A DNA stretch of 64,000 nt. Source: Dromaius novaehollandiae (Eukaryota; Chordata; Aves; Casuariiformes; Dromaiidae). The stretch lies in contig NC_088101.1 of NCBI RefSeq assembly GCF_036370855.1, positions 317,501 through 381,500 on the forward strand, given 5' to 3'. A program made the translations under genes and the position numbers. Under the pieces are notes generated by a model, which saw nothing but the letters and a program-made list of their open reading frames with translations, did not search any database and had not been told where the DNA came from. Below, one piece after another: positions 11,349-24,943 of this stretch (positions within the stretch are counted from its first letter, which is position 1; every line of letters starts with the position of its first letter).

Positions 11349-11392
11349 TTTTTATAGCCTCTGCCTCCCCCCCACCCCGCCCCGGCCCCGGG
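11349..11392 (-). promoter_or_regulatory. Predicted GC-box/TATA core promoter, unit 2 (drives gene copy 1)
   Basis: Minus-strand TATA at 11349-11356 with the GC box just upstream at about 11369-11392. The predicted coding start of the gene copy in unit 1 lies 3.7 kb downstream at 7683, beyond the antisense CR1. The segment between the promoter and 10969 is therefore read as 5' leader or first exon. Confidence 0.5.
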
Positions 11393-12695
11393 CTCTTTCA
11401 CCTTCCCTTTTCTGCCATCCTCTAACACAGCTCAGATGCACAGACGCTCCAGCTGAGCAAGCTGCCAGAGTCACTCCAGCTCCCAGAGAAGGCTTGAAAG
11501 CCAAAGGCTGTAATTAAGGGCCACTTTATCAAGCACATTTGAGCTAATGGCTTTTTCCTGCCTACGTCCCTTCTCCCACATCACCTGCCAAGGTGCCAAA
11601 CTCTGAGCTCCCTTGGAAGGCTTGTATGAGGCAAACATTCATCCCTTGTTTCCTCCAGCTAATGAATCCTGACCCCAGTCCCACCAGGAGTGGTAGTAGA
11701 TGCCCTCCAGCTGCTCTTTGCTTTAGCCCCTCCAGGGGGTCTTTGCAGGGCTGGACCTTTCTGCTTCCAGAAGTGGTGGGGGGTGGGGTGGAAGAGGCTT
11801 TAAATAGCTCCAAGATCTTCCAAATAGTCCTGTGCCTCTGCTGGGGTCCTTACGTGGCTGCAGCTGTCAGTCCCTGTCATCTTGGTGCCCTCCCGCCACC
11901 TCCCCCCACTGAGGTGCCCTGGCGAGGGGGCATCCCACCCAGTCATGGTCCCGACCCTGCTCAGCCTCTGTCCCCTCAGCCCAGCAGGACTCGCTTTTAA
12001 TCTCCCCATCCCTACTAGTTTTTCCCTCTTCCAGCAGGATCTGATGGGGGTGTAGGTCAGTTCTGAGTCCTCCTGCCTCCTCTAGTCTATCTGCTCCTTC
12101 CTGGTTTGGGGAGAAAACCTCCTCTTTGGGGATTTGCTGTGATTTTAGCAACTTTATGGCTAGGCCTGTCCCCAAGGGAGGTGCAAGGCAGTAGTAGGAG
12201 AAGGGCCAGGATTCATATTGGCTGAGAGCTGGATTCTTGGCATGCCTGGTGAAAACACACCCAGATTTCTCACCTTAAGTGATGGCAAAGGAGCTTTCCT
12301 TCCAGTGAATTTTCCACAAAAGATGTGCTCCCATTCTCTTTCACAGGAGTAATGTGGACAAAAAGGTGTCCCAGCCCTATAAACTGCTTTAGTACAGAAG
12401 GCTGTGTACCCTTAAGTGTGCCTACAGTATCCCTTCCTGCCATTCACACTCCATAAGGTCTATGTATCCAAGCTTCCTCTGTGCTCAGTGGAGGAAAAAG
12501 CTATCAGCCTATCAGCAAACTATAGGTCATCTCCTCCTACGATAATGAGCTAAGTCATGCCATCCAGTTGGCCTTCTAGAGGTGTACACCTTTTAACCGT
12601 AAAGGAAGTGCAGGCAAGGAGTTTTGATCCTGGCATCTAAGTTTTAGGTGGCTAAAGTTAGAGGAGATGAGTCCTTCACCTGACTGGGAGAAATC

Positions 12696-13976
12696 ATGAA
12701 TTGCAGTACCTACACAGTTGCTTGGGCTCCAGAGGAGGCCAGGGACTGGGAGATATGTTCTTATTCTTCAGCGCAGCTGGATCTGGTAGTTCAAGGAATG
12801 ACTGCATGCTCTAGGACTGTAGTGGCAATGGCTACAATGATTCAGAAGGTGAGGAACAGTGTTTCAGGACACCCTTTAACTGTAATGGTGCCTCATGCAG
12901 TGAAAATTGTCCTGACCCAGCAGGGTCACTCATTAGGTACCCACTAATGGTTGCATTGGTCTGAGTTAGTTTTCTGCGCTGAACCAAATGTGGTTTTAGA
13001 ACAGTGTGATATGCTAAACCCAGCTACTTTGCTACCAGAAAGACTGCAACCCAAAGAAAAAGTAATTCACAGTTGTCTGGAAGTGACAGACTTGAGGCCA
13101 GCCATTCCACCTACTCTGAAAGAAGAGCCCCTGCGCAATCTGGATTTACTCTTGTTCTGTGATAGATCATCATCCTATGAAAAGGGTCAAAGGGTTGCAG
13201 GGTATGCGGTAGCTATGCAACATATAGGACTGGAAGCTGGATCCCCTCGAGGACAATTTGGGGCTCAGGCAGCAGAATTGATAGCCTTAAGCCGAGCATG
13301 TATTATAGCCACAAATAAGACTGCTAATATCGATATGGACTCCAAATAGGCTTTGGGACTGGTATTTGGAACGGGAATAGTTTGGAAAGAGAGAGGCTTC
13401 TCAACGGCAGTAAGACACCAAATAGCCCACTGACATCAGATTTTAGAGGAAGTGAACTATCTGAAGGGAGGCTGTGAAGAGGATGAGGCCAGACTCTTCT
13501 CAGTGGTGCCCAGGGGCAGGATGAGAGGCAGTGGGCACAAACAGAAACACAGGAAGTTCCGCCTGAACATCAGGAAAAAATTCTTTACTGAACGGGTGAT
13601 TGAGCCTTCAAAGAGGCCGTCCAGAGAGGTTGTGGTGTCTCCATCCTTGAGGTACTCAGAAGCCATCTAGACAACATCCTGGGCAATGTGCTCTCGGTGA
13701 CCCTGCTGAAGCAGGGAGGTTGGACTAGAAGCTTTCCAGAGGTTTCTTCCAACCTCAACTGTTCTTGGATTCTGTGATGGCCCTGGCGGGTGCTTTGTCT
13801 TCTGGTGGTGCTTGCTTGTCTTCCGGGGCTATAGGCAAGGGCCTTGTGAAGGCTACAAAGCTTGTTCCCGCTATCAGTTCCTGGAGTTGTGATCTTTGTC
13901 AAAAAAAAGCATCCCTTGGGGCTGCAGGCCTGCTGTTTTGGTAGCAGTGGGAGGCTTAGTTCCCATCAGTGTTAGT
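12696..13976 (+). pseudogene. Endogenous retrovirus pol remnant, unit 2
   Basis: It carries the same stops and the same CR1 interruption as unit 1. The integrase-side segment after the CR1 differs by a few bases (gaaggct for gcaggtt near 13850, G for A near 13878, one extra A near 13909), and these changes are shared with unit 5. The added A shifts the frame within the zinc-binding segment. Confidence 0.74.
13459..13779 (+). mobile_element. CR1 LINE 3' end in pol remnant, unit 2
   Basis: Same element, truncation point and insertion point as in unit 1, so it was copied with the unit and not inserted independently. Confidence 0.85.
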
Positions 13977-14436
13977 GGACTTAGAGAAGGGCTGTTCCTC
14001 TCCCAGCACAGCACTCCTTACCAGACTGCTCCCCAGAACAAACCTTGTGGGAGCCCATTTGTGCTGAATAGGAGCAGGAGCAGCAGCTGGGGCTGCCCAG
14101 GAAGGGCTGGGGCTCAACGGCTGCCCCATCTGCTTTGCCGACTCTTACGGCACACATGATGCTCCAGCCCTTTGCAGCATGCTGTCTCTTTGGGTGCCCT
14201 CCTGGCATCTACCGGGACTTTACACGCTGCATCTAGGCTCTCCTGCCTGTGCTCCCAGTGCATGCTGGGCTATGGGGCTGGGAACACCCATGGCCAAGCT
14301 CAGGACTGGCAGGAGCTGCCCCTCCAATGTTCCTCTCCCCCAGGGCTGCCTGCAGGAGACTTTCTCAGCAGTGGTGGGGAAGGGGTGCCGGGTGGCCCCC
14401 AAGCTCAGTGGGCCTTGGCTCACCTTCTTGCTGTGG

Positions 14437-17400
14437 TCACATGAACGTTGGCAGCGTGGTGATCTCCAGGTGGATGTGGGCCAGGTCAGGGAGCACCTGC
14501 TCCTGTGGACACACATGCTGCATCAGTTTTGGGGCCAAGAGCAATCCCCCTGTGTGCCTCCAAGGCCACAGTCACTGCTGTGCTGGCCTGCAGCATGGCT
14601 GCAGCACCCGGCACTGGGGGGCATGGTTAGGCTACAGCACAGCATGGCCCCAGGAAATAGGGCATGCCAGCACCAGGCCTCTCTTGCACCTCAACTGCGA
14701 CAGCATGGGGACAAGCCCTGCCTTGGTTGTGGGTGCCGGGCAGGATCCCCTCATCACCCCTTGCTGCAAAGCCTGCTTGTGCCCTGCCCACAAATGGCAT
14801 GGGGGTCCGCTGAGCGAGCTCAGGGAAAGGGCAGGAGAGATCGGGACCCTGGCAGAGCCCATGGGTGCCCAATGGCTGCCACACACAGGCTCTCACCTCC
14901 TCCTCTTCCTTGGCCTGATAGTGGCCTCGCATGCTCCTCATTTTTAGCCCTGCTCGAGGACGGCAGTCCTTGGCCCCACCAGGAGTCCAGGGCAGGGAGG
15001 TTGCAAAGCTCTGCAAGGACCAAAGGCATTAGTGGGGTCAGCGTGGGGCAATGTGGGGGGGAGGAGGGGTGGAGGGAAGGACAAGGGGTTGCTGGGGCTG
15101 ATGAAGAGCAGGAAAGATGATCTCTTGCCAGGTGTGGGCTGCAGGTGTGCTGGATGTCAGCTGTGGGCTGTGATTAATACCTGTCCACCGGAGCAGGAGC
15201 CGAGCCTCGCCCTGCACTCCCTGGGAGCCCAGGCCCTACAACCAGTGGCAGAAGCCCAGAAAAACCTGCCCTGCCCATGGCTTGGGTTGTGTGTTTGGTG
15301 ATACCTGGGCACTGATTCCGCCGCTTGCTTGGGCCTGCTCTGGGTCAGTGTCTGGCTTAGCCCCCCTGGCCCTCTTTGGAGCCTGAAAAAGAGAAGCAGG
15401 CTTAGTTGTGGCATCAGCACAGGTGGCCCTGCTGCCTGGTGGCTCCCATTCCCCCCTGACAGAAATCCCACTCCCCAGGGTACATGGCACTTGGTCCCCT
15501 GCAGATCCCTGGCCCCAGCCCTCACCAGCACGGGGAGCTCATGTGCTGCAGGCGATGCCTGTCGCCGCTTTGCGGGGAGCCTCCGTGGGGTCTCGCTGGC
15601 CACGTTTGTGGGTTTCTTCTCCATGACCTGCTAAACCAGGTAGGGGGGATCATTAAGGAGCCTTGTCTGGGCAGCAAGAGGAAGGTGTGGGTACATGCCT
15701 GCCAGCACTGTGGGGGTGGGACAAGCCCAGCAGACAGGATGGTCATCCCAGGCACATGGATCCTACTGGGAGTCTGGGCCAGGACATGGGCTCCCAGCAT
15801 GGCTACCTCCTGCAGCGGCCACAGGATGCTCAGCTCGCTTGGCTGAGCGAGGACTGGGGATAGAGCAGCAGGAAACCTCTGCTTCCTGCGTGCACTTAGG
15901 CACTTGGGTGTGTGCAGCAGGGATTGCCCCTGGCCACTTCAGGACACCCAGCACAACAGGGCCCCACAGCAAATGCACCCTGCCCACCTCACTCTGGGAA
16001 AGGGCCCAGCCCCGTACTGGGTAGTGCCTGCACACTGTCACTGCTGACAGCGAGCCCTTCCCCAGCTGTGTCTCTTTTGGCCGCTCATTTGGAAAACCTC
16101 TGCTAAGCAGCCTGTCTACAGGGACATGGCCAAGCTCTGCACCACAAGGACAAGAGCACAGGGCTGAAGCCATAGGAGGGCTGTGAGTGGCACTTACACT
16201 CTTCAGACTGGCTTTGTAGACTGGCAGCAGCATCTTGTGCATCTTCAGAGTCTGAGAAAGGACAAAATGGTCAGTGTGGTGGGTCACAAGCAGCTCTTCG
16301 GAGCTAGGTGCTGGGCTCCTAGGAGCTAGGCACCCATCCCATCCCAAGGGAATAACCCCAAGGCAGTAAAAGCCCAAGGGATTACCCCCAAGATCCCAAA
16401 GTCTGTGAGGGCTCACTGCTAGGTGCTCCTGCTCCCTCCCTGCTTGTCCCCCTGCGTTGGGCTTGGCTGCTGCACCCTTTCCCAGTACCCTCCATGCAGC
16501 ATTGCCTGCCCGCCTGATGGAGAAGGGGTACCCGCTTCACCTCCGCTGAGCTCGAAAGCTGCTCCAGGCACTGGTGGATGTGGCGAGTCCCGTAGCTCAA
16601 GTTGCTCGAACCCAGGGTCTTTGCTGGTCTGACCTCTATGGGGAGCTGCAGGGGAGGGCAGGCACCTGGCTCAGGGCTCCAGGCGCCCCCAGCATGGCCT
16701 GGGGCTCCTGGCAGGGCTGGCGCAGTCACTGGCCCAGGGCGCACGCTCTCAGTGCAGCAGGTCCGAGCAGGAGTCAGAGTTTTACCCCAAGCAACTCCAT
16801 CTAGCCCACCCCTTAGCTCTGGCCCTAAAACACCCCAGCCTAGACCACCCTTTCCTCCTGCCCTAAAACACCCCAAGCTAGCACACCCTTAGGGAGCCCA
16901 GCTAGCAGGGAGCCCAGAGCCACCAGAACCCCCCCCCCCCCAACGTCTGCAGCACCCAGCACTGCAGCTCCCACCCCACACTGATTGTCCCTGACTCCCC
17001 CGCCCCGCCCCGCCCCGGAGGGCTGCAGGGCCCCCAGTGCTGCCCATCCCTCCCACTCCCCAAGTCCTTCCTTGGCACAGTGGGGACACGAGGATGAGGC
17101 ACTTGGCCCCTGCCCACTCCTCTTACGCAGACAGGACGTGGCGGCATGTTGGGGAGCAACGGTGTGCTGTCCCCCAGGTATCCCCACGGGGCTCTCGTTC
17201 TGGGGGCCTTCGGTGCCCAGCTGCTCATCGTGAGGGACTGCAATGACACATGGTCCATGGCCTTCAGCAAAGGGGGAGGGTGGCTCCCTCCAAGCAGGCC
17301 ACTGCTCCCGCTCCCAGGCCCACTCCAACCACAGCTCAGCAGTACAACCCACGTGCCACAAGCGCTTGCGCAGAGCGAGGTCTTTCTGGCCATGACGGTG

Positions 17401-18655
17401 CCAGGGTGAGCTTCTTTCCCCAGCCACTTTTTGTGCTCTTACTCCCCCGGCAGTCCCATCCTCTCCCATACCACGGCAGTACGGCTTCATCCTCCCTGGG
17501 CACAACCTGGGGAGCCCTGCTCTGGTGCTGCACTTTGAGCGGCACCTTCAGCTCAAGCCCTGCTGCTTGGAGATCCTCAAGCGGGACTCTCCTCTGACCC
17601 GGCCCCCAAGCTGCCTGAGGGCCAGTGCTGTGTGCCACCAAGGCACACTGAGACTGGCAGGTGCTATGGGGACAAGGAGGGAGAAAGAAGGATACACAAG
17701 AGCTTTTTCCCCTACAGCACAGGGAACGCGCATGTCCAGGGGCCGTTGCTGCCGCATGCCCAAAACCTTCTGTGTTTGCCGTCGTCTGTCACGGGGAACT
17801 CGAGCGGATGCCTGCAGGAAACCCAGCAAGCCAGCATCAGTGGTGGGAGTGCTGAGGGAGTCCCACAGCCCAAACTAGGCTGGCACTCACTGAGGCAGAG
17901 ATGACCTGCTCCGGGAAGGAGCCACCCAGCTTCCTCCACTGGGGAGCAGGGCTCGGCCTGAGGCTGGGGCGCTGCCTGTGCTGACCGCATGTGGTTCCTG
18001 CAAGATGCAATGGGGCTGCCGTCACCCCGGCTGCCACAGCTGGCATCTCCCAGCAAGGGTTGTCCTTCCGGGAGGAGTGCTGCTGTGCTTCAGACTCCAA
18101 AATGGGCCCATGTCCCCAAGGACCATGCCGGGGTCGGACCCTACCTCCTGTGCCAGGCACCTGGAGGCTTCTGGCTGGACTCAGCCGCACACGTGTGGCC
18201 TTTGTTTTTCCTCCTCTGGGTTGCTGCAAGATGGACACCCCGGCCTTCAGCTGGCCCACACACAGCTGCCAGGAGTCCAGCAGCATAGTCCCCAGGAGAG
18301 TGAGAAAATGGGTGAGGATGCCCTGTGGGGAGAGGGGACAGAGCACAGCTGAGCTCTCCATGCTGAGCCAGGAGCACCCAGCATGGGGCAGCTCTTGTCG
18401 CCACACACAGCAGCTGAGGGACTGCTTTGGTCCCTGCCTGCTGCCACTTGCCAGGGCCCAGCAGGGTTGGGGAGGGCTGATCCCCATCCATCTTGCCACA
18501 GGCACCCTGTCCTGGCCCTGGTGCCTCTCCTGCCTCCCGTCCCACTGCCCCCCCCGGCACCTCCTACCAGACGCTGCTGTGGCACCTTCCTCTGAACCCA
18601 GCCTCGTCTCCCCATGGCTGGGGCCAAGAGAGTGCTGGGAAACCTGCGCATGCTC
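14437..18655 (-). CDS. Predicted spliced gene of unknown function, copy 2
   Basis: Exons lie at 18655-18568 (ATG at 18651), 18322-18161, 17938-17891, 17811-17716, 16645-16541, 16251-16198, 15627-15526, 15235-15181, 14949-14897 and 14502-14437. No amino-acid change from copy 1 is visible in any of them. The nearest differences fall in introns or flanks: C for G at 16335, C for T near 14683, and T for C near 17508. The upstream promoter is at 22316-22359 in unit 3, with the antisense CR1 (18975-20658) between it and the first coding exon. Confidence 0.42.
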
Positions 18656-18974
18656 CTGCAGGAAAACCAGGAGCCCTCGTGCTGCCCCAAGCAGTGCACG
18701 GGAACTGAGCCTGAGGCCCCGGCACAGTCACATTGCCAGGGCAAGAACTGCTCCACTGTGATGCAAGCAGGGTCATGCCAAGCCCAGGAGCTGTGGGGCA
18801 CCTGGCAAGAGTGGACAGGGGCTCGCAGCACTGGCCCAGCCTTGAAACCATCCCAGCTCACTGACTTTCTGCTGGCACTTTCACTGTTCAGGCTGTGCTA
18901 CCGACAAAATACTCCTATCCATTCCCCCGCCCCGTCCTGAGGAGCTGGGAAAGGAAAGAGGGAAACAGCCGAGA

Positions 18975-20658
18975 TCGCAGAATCACGGAATCCTTGAGGT
19001 TGGAAGGGAGGTCTGGAGATCTTCTGGTCCAACTCCCCTGCTTCAGCAGGGTCACCGAGAGCGCGTTGCCCAGGGCGCTGTCCAGATGGCTTCTGAATAT
19101 CTCCAAAGGATGGAGACGCCACAACCTCTCTGGGCAACCTCTTTGAGCGCTCAGTCACCCTTTCAATAAAGAAGTTTTTTCCTGCTGTTCAGGCAGAACT
19201 TCCTGTGTTTCCATTTGTGCCCTTTGCCTCTCATCACTGGGCACTGCTGAGAAGAGTCTGGCCTCATCCTCTTCACAGCCTCCCTGCAGATAGTTCAATG
19301 CCTTGATGATTTCCCGCTTCAGTCTTCCCTCCTCCAGGCTGAACAGCCTCAGCTCGCTCAGCCTTTCCTCCTATGGGAGATGGTCCAGGCCCTTAAACAT
19401 CTTAGCAGCCCTTCGCTGCACTCGCTCCAGTAGCTCCATAGCTCTCTTCTACGGGGAAGGCCAGAACTGGACACAGCGCTCCAGCTGTGGCCTCACCAGG
19501 GCTGAGTAGAGGGCGAGGATCACCTCCCTCATCCTACTGACAATGCTCTTTCTAAAGCAGCCCAGGATACCATTGGCCTTCTTGGCCACAAGGGCACACT
19601 GCTGCCTCATGGTCAACTTGTTGTCTCCCAGGACTCCCAGGCCCTCCTCTGCAGAGCTGCTTTCCAGCAGCTCTGCCCCGACCCTGCCCTGCTACATGGG
19701 GGTTATTCCTTCCTAGGTGCTCAACTCTCCGCTTCCTGTTACTGATCTTCATGAGGTTCCTCCCTGCCCGTCTCTCCAGCCTATTGAGGTCCCTCTGAAC
19801 AGCAGCACAGCCCTCCGCCGTATCAGCCACTCCTCCTCATTTTGCATCATCGGCAAACTTGCAGAGGGTGCGCTCTGTCCCTTCAGCTCCATCACTGATG
19901 AAGAAGCTGGACAAGATTGGAGCCACTCTTGACCCCTGGGCTACACAGCTAGCTACAGGCCTCTAACTAGACTTTGCACCACTGATCACAGAGCCCTCTG
20001 AGCTCTGTCATTCAGCCAGTTCTCAGTCCAGAGCACTCTCCACTCATCAGGGTTACACTTACTGAGCCCGCCTCTGAGGATGTTATGGGAGACAGTGTCA
20101 AAAGCCTTCCTGAAGTCAACGGAGACAACAGCCACTGCTCTCCCCTCAGCTACCCAGCGAGTTATTCCACTCGAGAAGACTCCCAGGCTGCTTAAGCCAT
20201 TTTTTGAATCCCTCTTTAGGAATCCATGTTGACTACTCCTGATCACCTTCTTGTCCTTCATCTGCTTGGAAACGGTGTTCAGCATGAGCTGCTCCATCAC
20301 CTTTCCAGGCATGGAAGTGAGGCTGACTGGCCTTGAGTTCCCTGGGTCCACCTTCTTGCCCTTTTGCAAGACTGGAGTGACAGCTGCTTTCTTCCCTTCT
20401 TCAGGCACCTTTCCTGCTCACCAACGACCTTTTCAAGATGATTGAGAGTAGCCTAAGCAAAGATCTCTCCGCCAGCTCCCTCAGCGTTCTTGGGTGCGTC
20501 CCGTCAGAGCCCATGGACTTGTGGATGTCAAGTTTGCTTAAGTGATTCCTACCCTGATCCTCCTTGACCAAGGGAAAGTCTTCCTTTCTCCAGGCTTTCT
20601 CCCAGCTCTCTAGAGCCTGTCCTTCCTGAGATGGAGGCTCACAGGAGATCTTGCTCAC
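18975..20658 (-). mobile_element. Antisense CR1 LINE, unit 2
   Basis: Same truncated element with the same stops. One residue differs in the RT fragment (NTVSKQ for NTISKQ, near 20273), a change shared with unit 5. Confidence 0.9.
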
Positions 20659-22315
20659 CTCCAGGTCCCTCCATGGCACTTTTGGGTCCCCCACCCCCCA
20701 GGATATGCTGGCCACCACTGCTGGGACAGATCTGCTGGGGGGGAGCTGCAGCACATCAGCCCCCTTCCCGCCTGGCTCTAGTGGCTCACATGAACCAGAG
20801 CCTCACACAAAGCCCTGGGCATGGAGGGCCACCCTTCCGCCCCCCCACCCCACACACACACACACACCCAACAAGAGCCTGGCACAGAAGCAGCTGGAGG
20901 GGAGCAGGGCACAAAGGCAGAGGGCAGCGCAGGACCAGAGGTGGTTGCTGAGCTTGGCTGAAGGGTGACCCCCCCCGCAACCCCTGCCCTCCTGCCTGCA
21001 GCTGCCCCGTCCCCTCCTCCTGCCTGGTGGACCCTGCCTGCCCCAGGGGTGCCCCAGGCTGGCCTCGCACCACCTTCCCTCCTGGGGGGGTTGCATTGCA
21101 GCGTTTCTGCTTGGGTCTGGACTAGTTCCAGTTTCCAACAACCAGCAGCAGAAAGGCCGCAAAGGCTGGAAGGTGCTGCAGAGGTCTAGGGGGCAGCAGT
21201 GGCATTGCTGAGGGAGATCAAAGGTCTTCAGTTACCCCCCCCCACACACACACGGTGGTGATTAGATGGGAGACCCCTTGCTTGCACAGTGGCTCCTGTG
21301 CAAGCTGTGCGCTGAGTGCCTTTCCCTAGAAGGACCTGAGAGAGACCTTGTGCAGTTTCCAATTTCTTTTCGAAGGCTGCTGTCCAGGGAGAGTTCTGCA
21401 TTGCTGTCAGAAGAGGGCACTAAGATGAAGGAAGCAACCTGTTTCCAAAGGCCTGAAGGCACGTGAAGAGCAAAGGGCCGAGTTCCAAGCACTGCCTAAA
21501 ACTGAAGGGCCTTTTGGGGCACCCCAGGAATCTCTGAGTCCTTCTGGTGCCTGCAAGACCAGTGGTTCCCAGCCCCCACAGTGGAGCAGGGCCATCCTGC
21601 AGCTCCAAATGGCTTTTGCCTCTGCCATGAAGGCAGCCCAGAGGTGCCACAGCCACAGGCCTGTCCCCCAGGAGCAGGGATGCGGGCAGTGGGCCTTTCA
21701 TCAGCTCAAGCTTCCCTCTTCTTGACCTGCCAAGGGGTGAAGCCCAGGCGGCCTGTGGGGACGGGGTACTGCCATCCCTCTGTCCTCCTCAGGAGTGGCA
21801 GTGCAGACACAAAACTGCACTGTGAAGCTCACGGCACTGGGCACGGGCCAGGCTGGGTTCAGGGGTTGGTGCTGGGGTGCAGACCATGTGATCCACAAGT
21901 TCTGCAGGCTCCAGGCCCAAAAGCAACAGCAATTTTGTGCCTAAAAGCCCTCAGAGGAATCTTCAACCCCCTTCTGCTCGCCCTGAAGTGAGCACCCAAG
22001 TGTCTGGCAGCAGAGGCCAGGGCAGACAGCCATGGAGCAGGGCTGGGAGCCCCAGCCCCGGGAGCCTGGGCAGCACCGGGCACCCCAGGGTGACGGCGAC
22101 TGTGGCCAGCAGTGTCACCCCACTATGCTGGCCAGCCCCGTGCTGGGAAAGGCTGACCCTGCTGAGAGCCGGCAAGGGCCTCATCTCCCAGACCCACTGG
22201 TAGGGCTGAGTTATTGCTTGCCCCTTTTTAACCTTTCCACACAGTTTTTCATTACACTCTTCTGTAACAAAGGGTCCTGGCAGAAGAAAACACCCAATAC
22301 ACAGCCTCCGAGCCC

Positions 22316-22359
22316 TTTTTATAGCCTCTGCCTCCCCCCCACCCCGCCCCGGCCCCGGG
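22316..22359 (-). promoter_or_regulatory. Predicted GC-box/TATA core promoter, unit 3 (drives gene copy 2)
   Basis: Minus-strand TATA at 22316-22323 with its GC box intact. The poly-C run between the two differs slightly in length from unit 1, but spacing is kept within a base or two. Confidence 0.5.
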
Positions 22360-23663
22360 CTCTTTCACCTTCCCTTTTCTGCCATCCTCTAACACAGCTC
22401 AGATGCACAGACGCTCCAGCTGAGCAAGCTGCCAGAGTCACTCCAGCTCCCAGAGAAGGCTTGAAAGCCAAAGGCTGTAATTAAGGGCCACTTTATCAAG
22501 CACAATTGAGCTAATGGCTTTTTCCAGCCTACGTCCCTTCTCCCACATCACCTGCCAAGGTGCCAAACTCTGAGCTCCCTTGGAAGGCTTGTATGAGGCA
22601 AACATTCATCCCTTGTTTCCTCCAGCTAATGAATCCTGACCCCAGTCCCACCAGGAGTGGTAGTAGATGCCCTCCAGCTGCTCTTTGCTTTAGCCCCTCC
22701 AGGGGGTCTTTGCAGGGCTGGACCTTTCTGCTTCCAGAAGTGGTGGGGGGTGGGGTGGAAGAGGCTTTAAATAGCTCCAAGATCTTCCAAATAGTCCTGT
22801 GCCTCTGCTGGGGTCCTTACGTGGCTGCAGCTGTCAGTCCCTGTCATCTTGGTGCCCTCCCGCCACCTCCCCCCACTGAGGTGCCCTGGCAAGGGGGGAA
22901 TCCCACCCAGTCATGGTCCCGACCCTGCTCAGCCTCTGTCCCCTCAGCCCAGCAGGACTCGCTTTTAATCTCCCCATCCCTACTAGTTTTTCCCTCTTCC
23001 AGCAGGATCTGATGGGGGTGTAGGTCAGTTCTGAGTCCTCCTGCCTCCTCTAGTCTATCTGCTCCTTCCTGGTTTGGGGAGAAAACCTCCTCTTTGGGGA
23101 TTTGCTGTGATTTTAGCAACTTTATGGCTAGGCCTGTCCCCAAGGGAGGTGCAAGGCAGTAGTAGGAGAAGGGCCAGGATTCATATTGGCTGAGAGCTGG
23201 ATTCTTGGCATGCCTGGTGAAAACACACCCAGATTTCTCACCTTAAGTGATGGCAAAGGAGCTTTCCTTCCAGTGAATTTTCCACAAAAGATGTGCTCCC
23301 ATTCTCTTTCACAGGAGTAATGTGGACAAAAAGGTGTCCCAGCCCTATAAACTGCTTTAGTACAGAAGGCTGTGTACCCTTAAGTGTGCCTACAGTATCC
23401 CTTCCTGCCATTCACACTCCATAAGGTCTATGTATCCAAGCTTCCTCTGTGCTCAGTGGAGGAAAAAGCTATCAGCCTATCAGCAAATTATAGGTCATCT
23501 CCTCCTACGATAATGAGCTAAGTCATGCCATCCAGTTGGCCTTCTAGAGGTGTACACCTTTTAACCGTAAAGGAAGTGCAGGCAAGGAGTTTTGATCCTG
23601 GCATCTAAGTTTTAGGTGGCTAAAGTTAGAGGAGATGAGTCCTTCACCTGACTGGGAGAAATC

Positions 23664-24943
23664 ATGAATTGCAGTACCTACACAGTTGCTTGGGCTCCAG
23701 AGGAGGCCAGGGACTGGGAGATATGTTCTTATTCTTCAGCGCAGCTGGATCTGGTAGTTCAAGGAATGACTGCATGCTCTAGGACTGTAGTGGCAATGGC
23801 TACAATGATTCAGAAGGTGAGGAACAGTGTTTCAGGACACCCTTTAACTGTAATGGTGCCTCATGCAGTGAAAATTGTCCTGACCCAGCAGGGTCACTCA
23901 TTAGGTACCCACTAATGGTTGCATTGGTCTGAGTTAGTTTTCTGCGCTGAACCAAATGTGGTTTTAGAATAGTGTGATATGCTAAACCCAGCTACTTTGC
24001 TACCAGAAAGACTGCAACCCAAAGAAAAAGTAATTCACAGTTGTCTGGAAGTGACAGACTTGAGGCCAGCCATTCCACCTACTCTGAAAGAAGAGCCCCT
24101 GCGCAATCTGGATTTACTCTTGTTCTGTGATAGATCATCATCCTATGAAAAGGGTCAAAGGGTTGCAGGGTATGCGGTAGCTATGCAACATATAGGACTG
24201 GAAGCTGGATCCCCTCGAGGACAATTTGGGGCTCAGGCAGCAGAATTGATAGCCTTAAGCCGAGCATGTATTATAGCCACAAATAAGACTGCTAATATCG
24301 ATATGGACTCCAAATAGGCTTTGGGACTGGTATTTGGAACGGGAATAGTTTGGAAAGAGAGAGGCTTCTCAACGGCAGTAAGACACCAAATAGCCCACTG
24401 ACATCAGATTTTAGAGGAAGTGAACTATCTGAAGGGAGGCTGTGAAGAGGATGAGGCCAGACTCTTCTCAGTGGTGCCCAGGGGCAGGATGAGAGGCAGT
24501 GGGCACAAACAGAAACACAGGAAGTTCCGCCTGAACATCAGGAAAAAATTCTTTACTGAACGGGTGATTGAGCCTTCAAAGAGGCCGTCCAGAGAGGTTG
24601 TGGTGTCTCCATCCTTGAGGTACTCAGAAGCCATCTAGACAACATCCTGGGCAATGTGCTCTCGGTGACCCTGCTGAAGCAGGGAGGTTGGACTAGAAGC
24701 TTTCCAGAGGTTTCTTCCAACCTCAACTGTTCTTGGATTCTGTGATGGCCCTGGCGGGTGCTTTGTCTTCTGGTGGTGCTTGCTTGTCTTCCGGGGCTAT
24801 AGGCAAGGGCCTTGTGCAGGTTACAAAGCTTGTTCCCGCTATCAATTCCTGGAGTTGTGATCTTTGTCAAAAAAAGCATCCCTTGGGGCTGCAGGCCTGC
24901 TGTTTTGGTAGCAGTGGGAGGCTTAGTTCCCATCAGTGTTAGT
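23664..24943 (+). pseudogene. Endogenous retrovirus pol remnant, unit 3 (extra nonsense mutation)
   Basis: It matches unit 1 except for a private C-to-T change that turns a Gln codon into TAG at 23970-23972, shortening the open part of the RNase H segment. All other lesions are shared with the other units. Confidence 0.74.
24427..24747 (+). mobile_element. CR1 LINE 3' end in pol remnant, unit 3
   Basis: Unchanged in encoded residues from the unit 1 copy, at the same insertion point. Confidence 0.85.

Larger units (their letters stand above)
10969..21935. repeat. Tandem macrosatellite unit 2 (complete, 10,967 bp)
   Basis: Offset from unit 1 is +10968 over most of its length, and +10967 across the pol fragment because of one missing base. 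Unit 2 carries a marker set shared with unit 5: C at unit position 1553, an altered stretch near 2884-2910 with one extra A in the A run, T for C near 7470, A for G near 7763, and C for T near 9305. Near unit 955-975 it matches the partial unit 6 instead. It has its own private changes near 17508 and in the last 150 bp. Confidence 0.98.
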
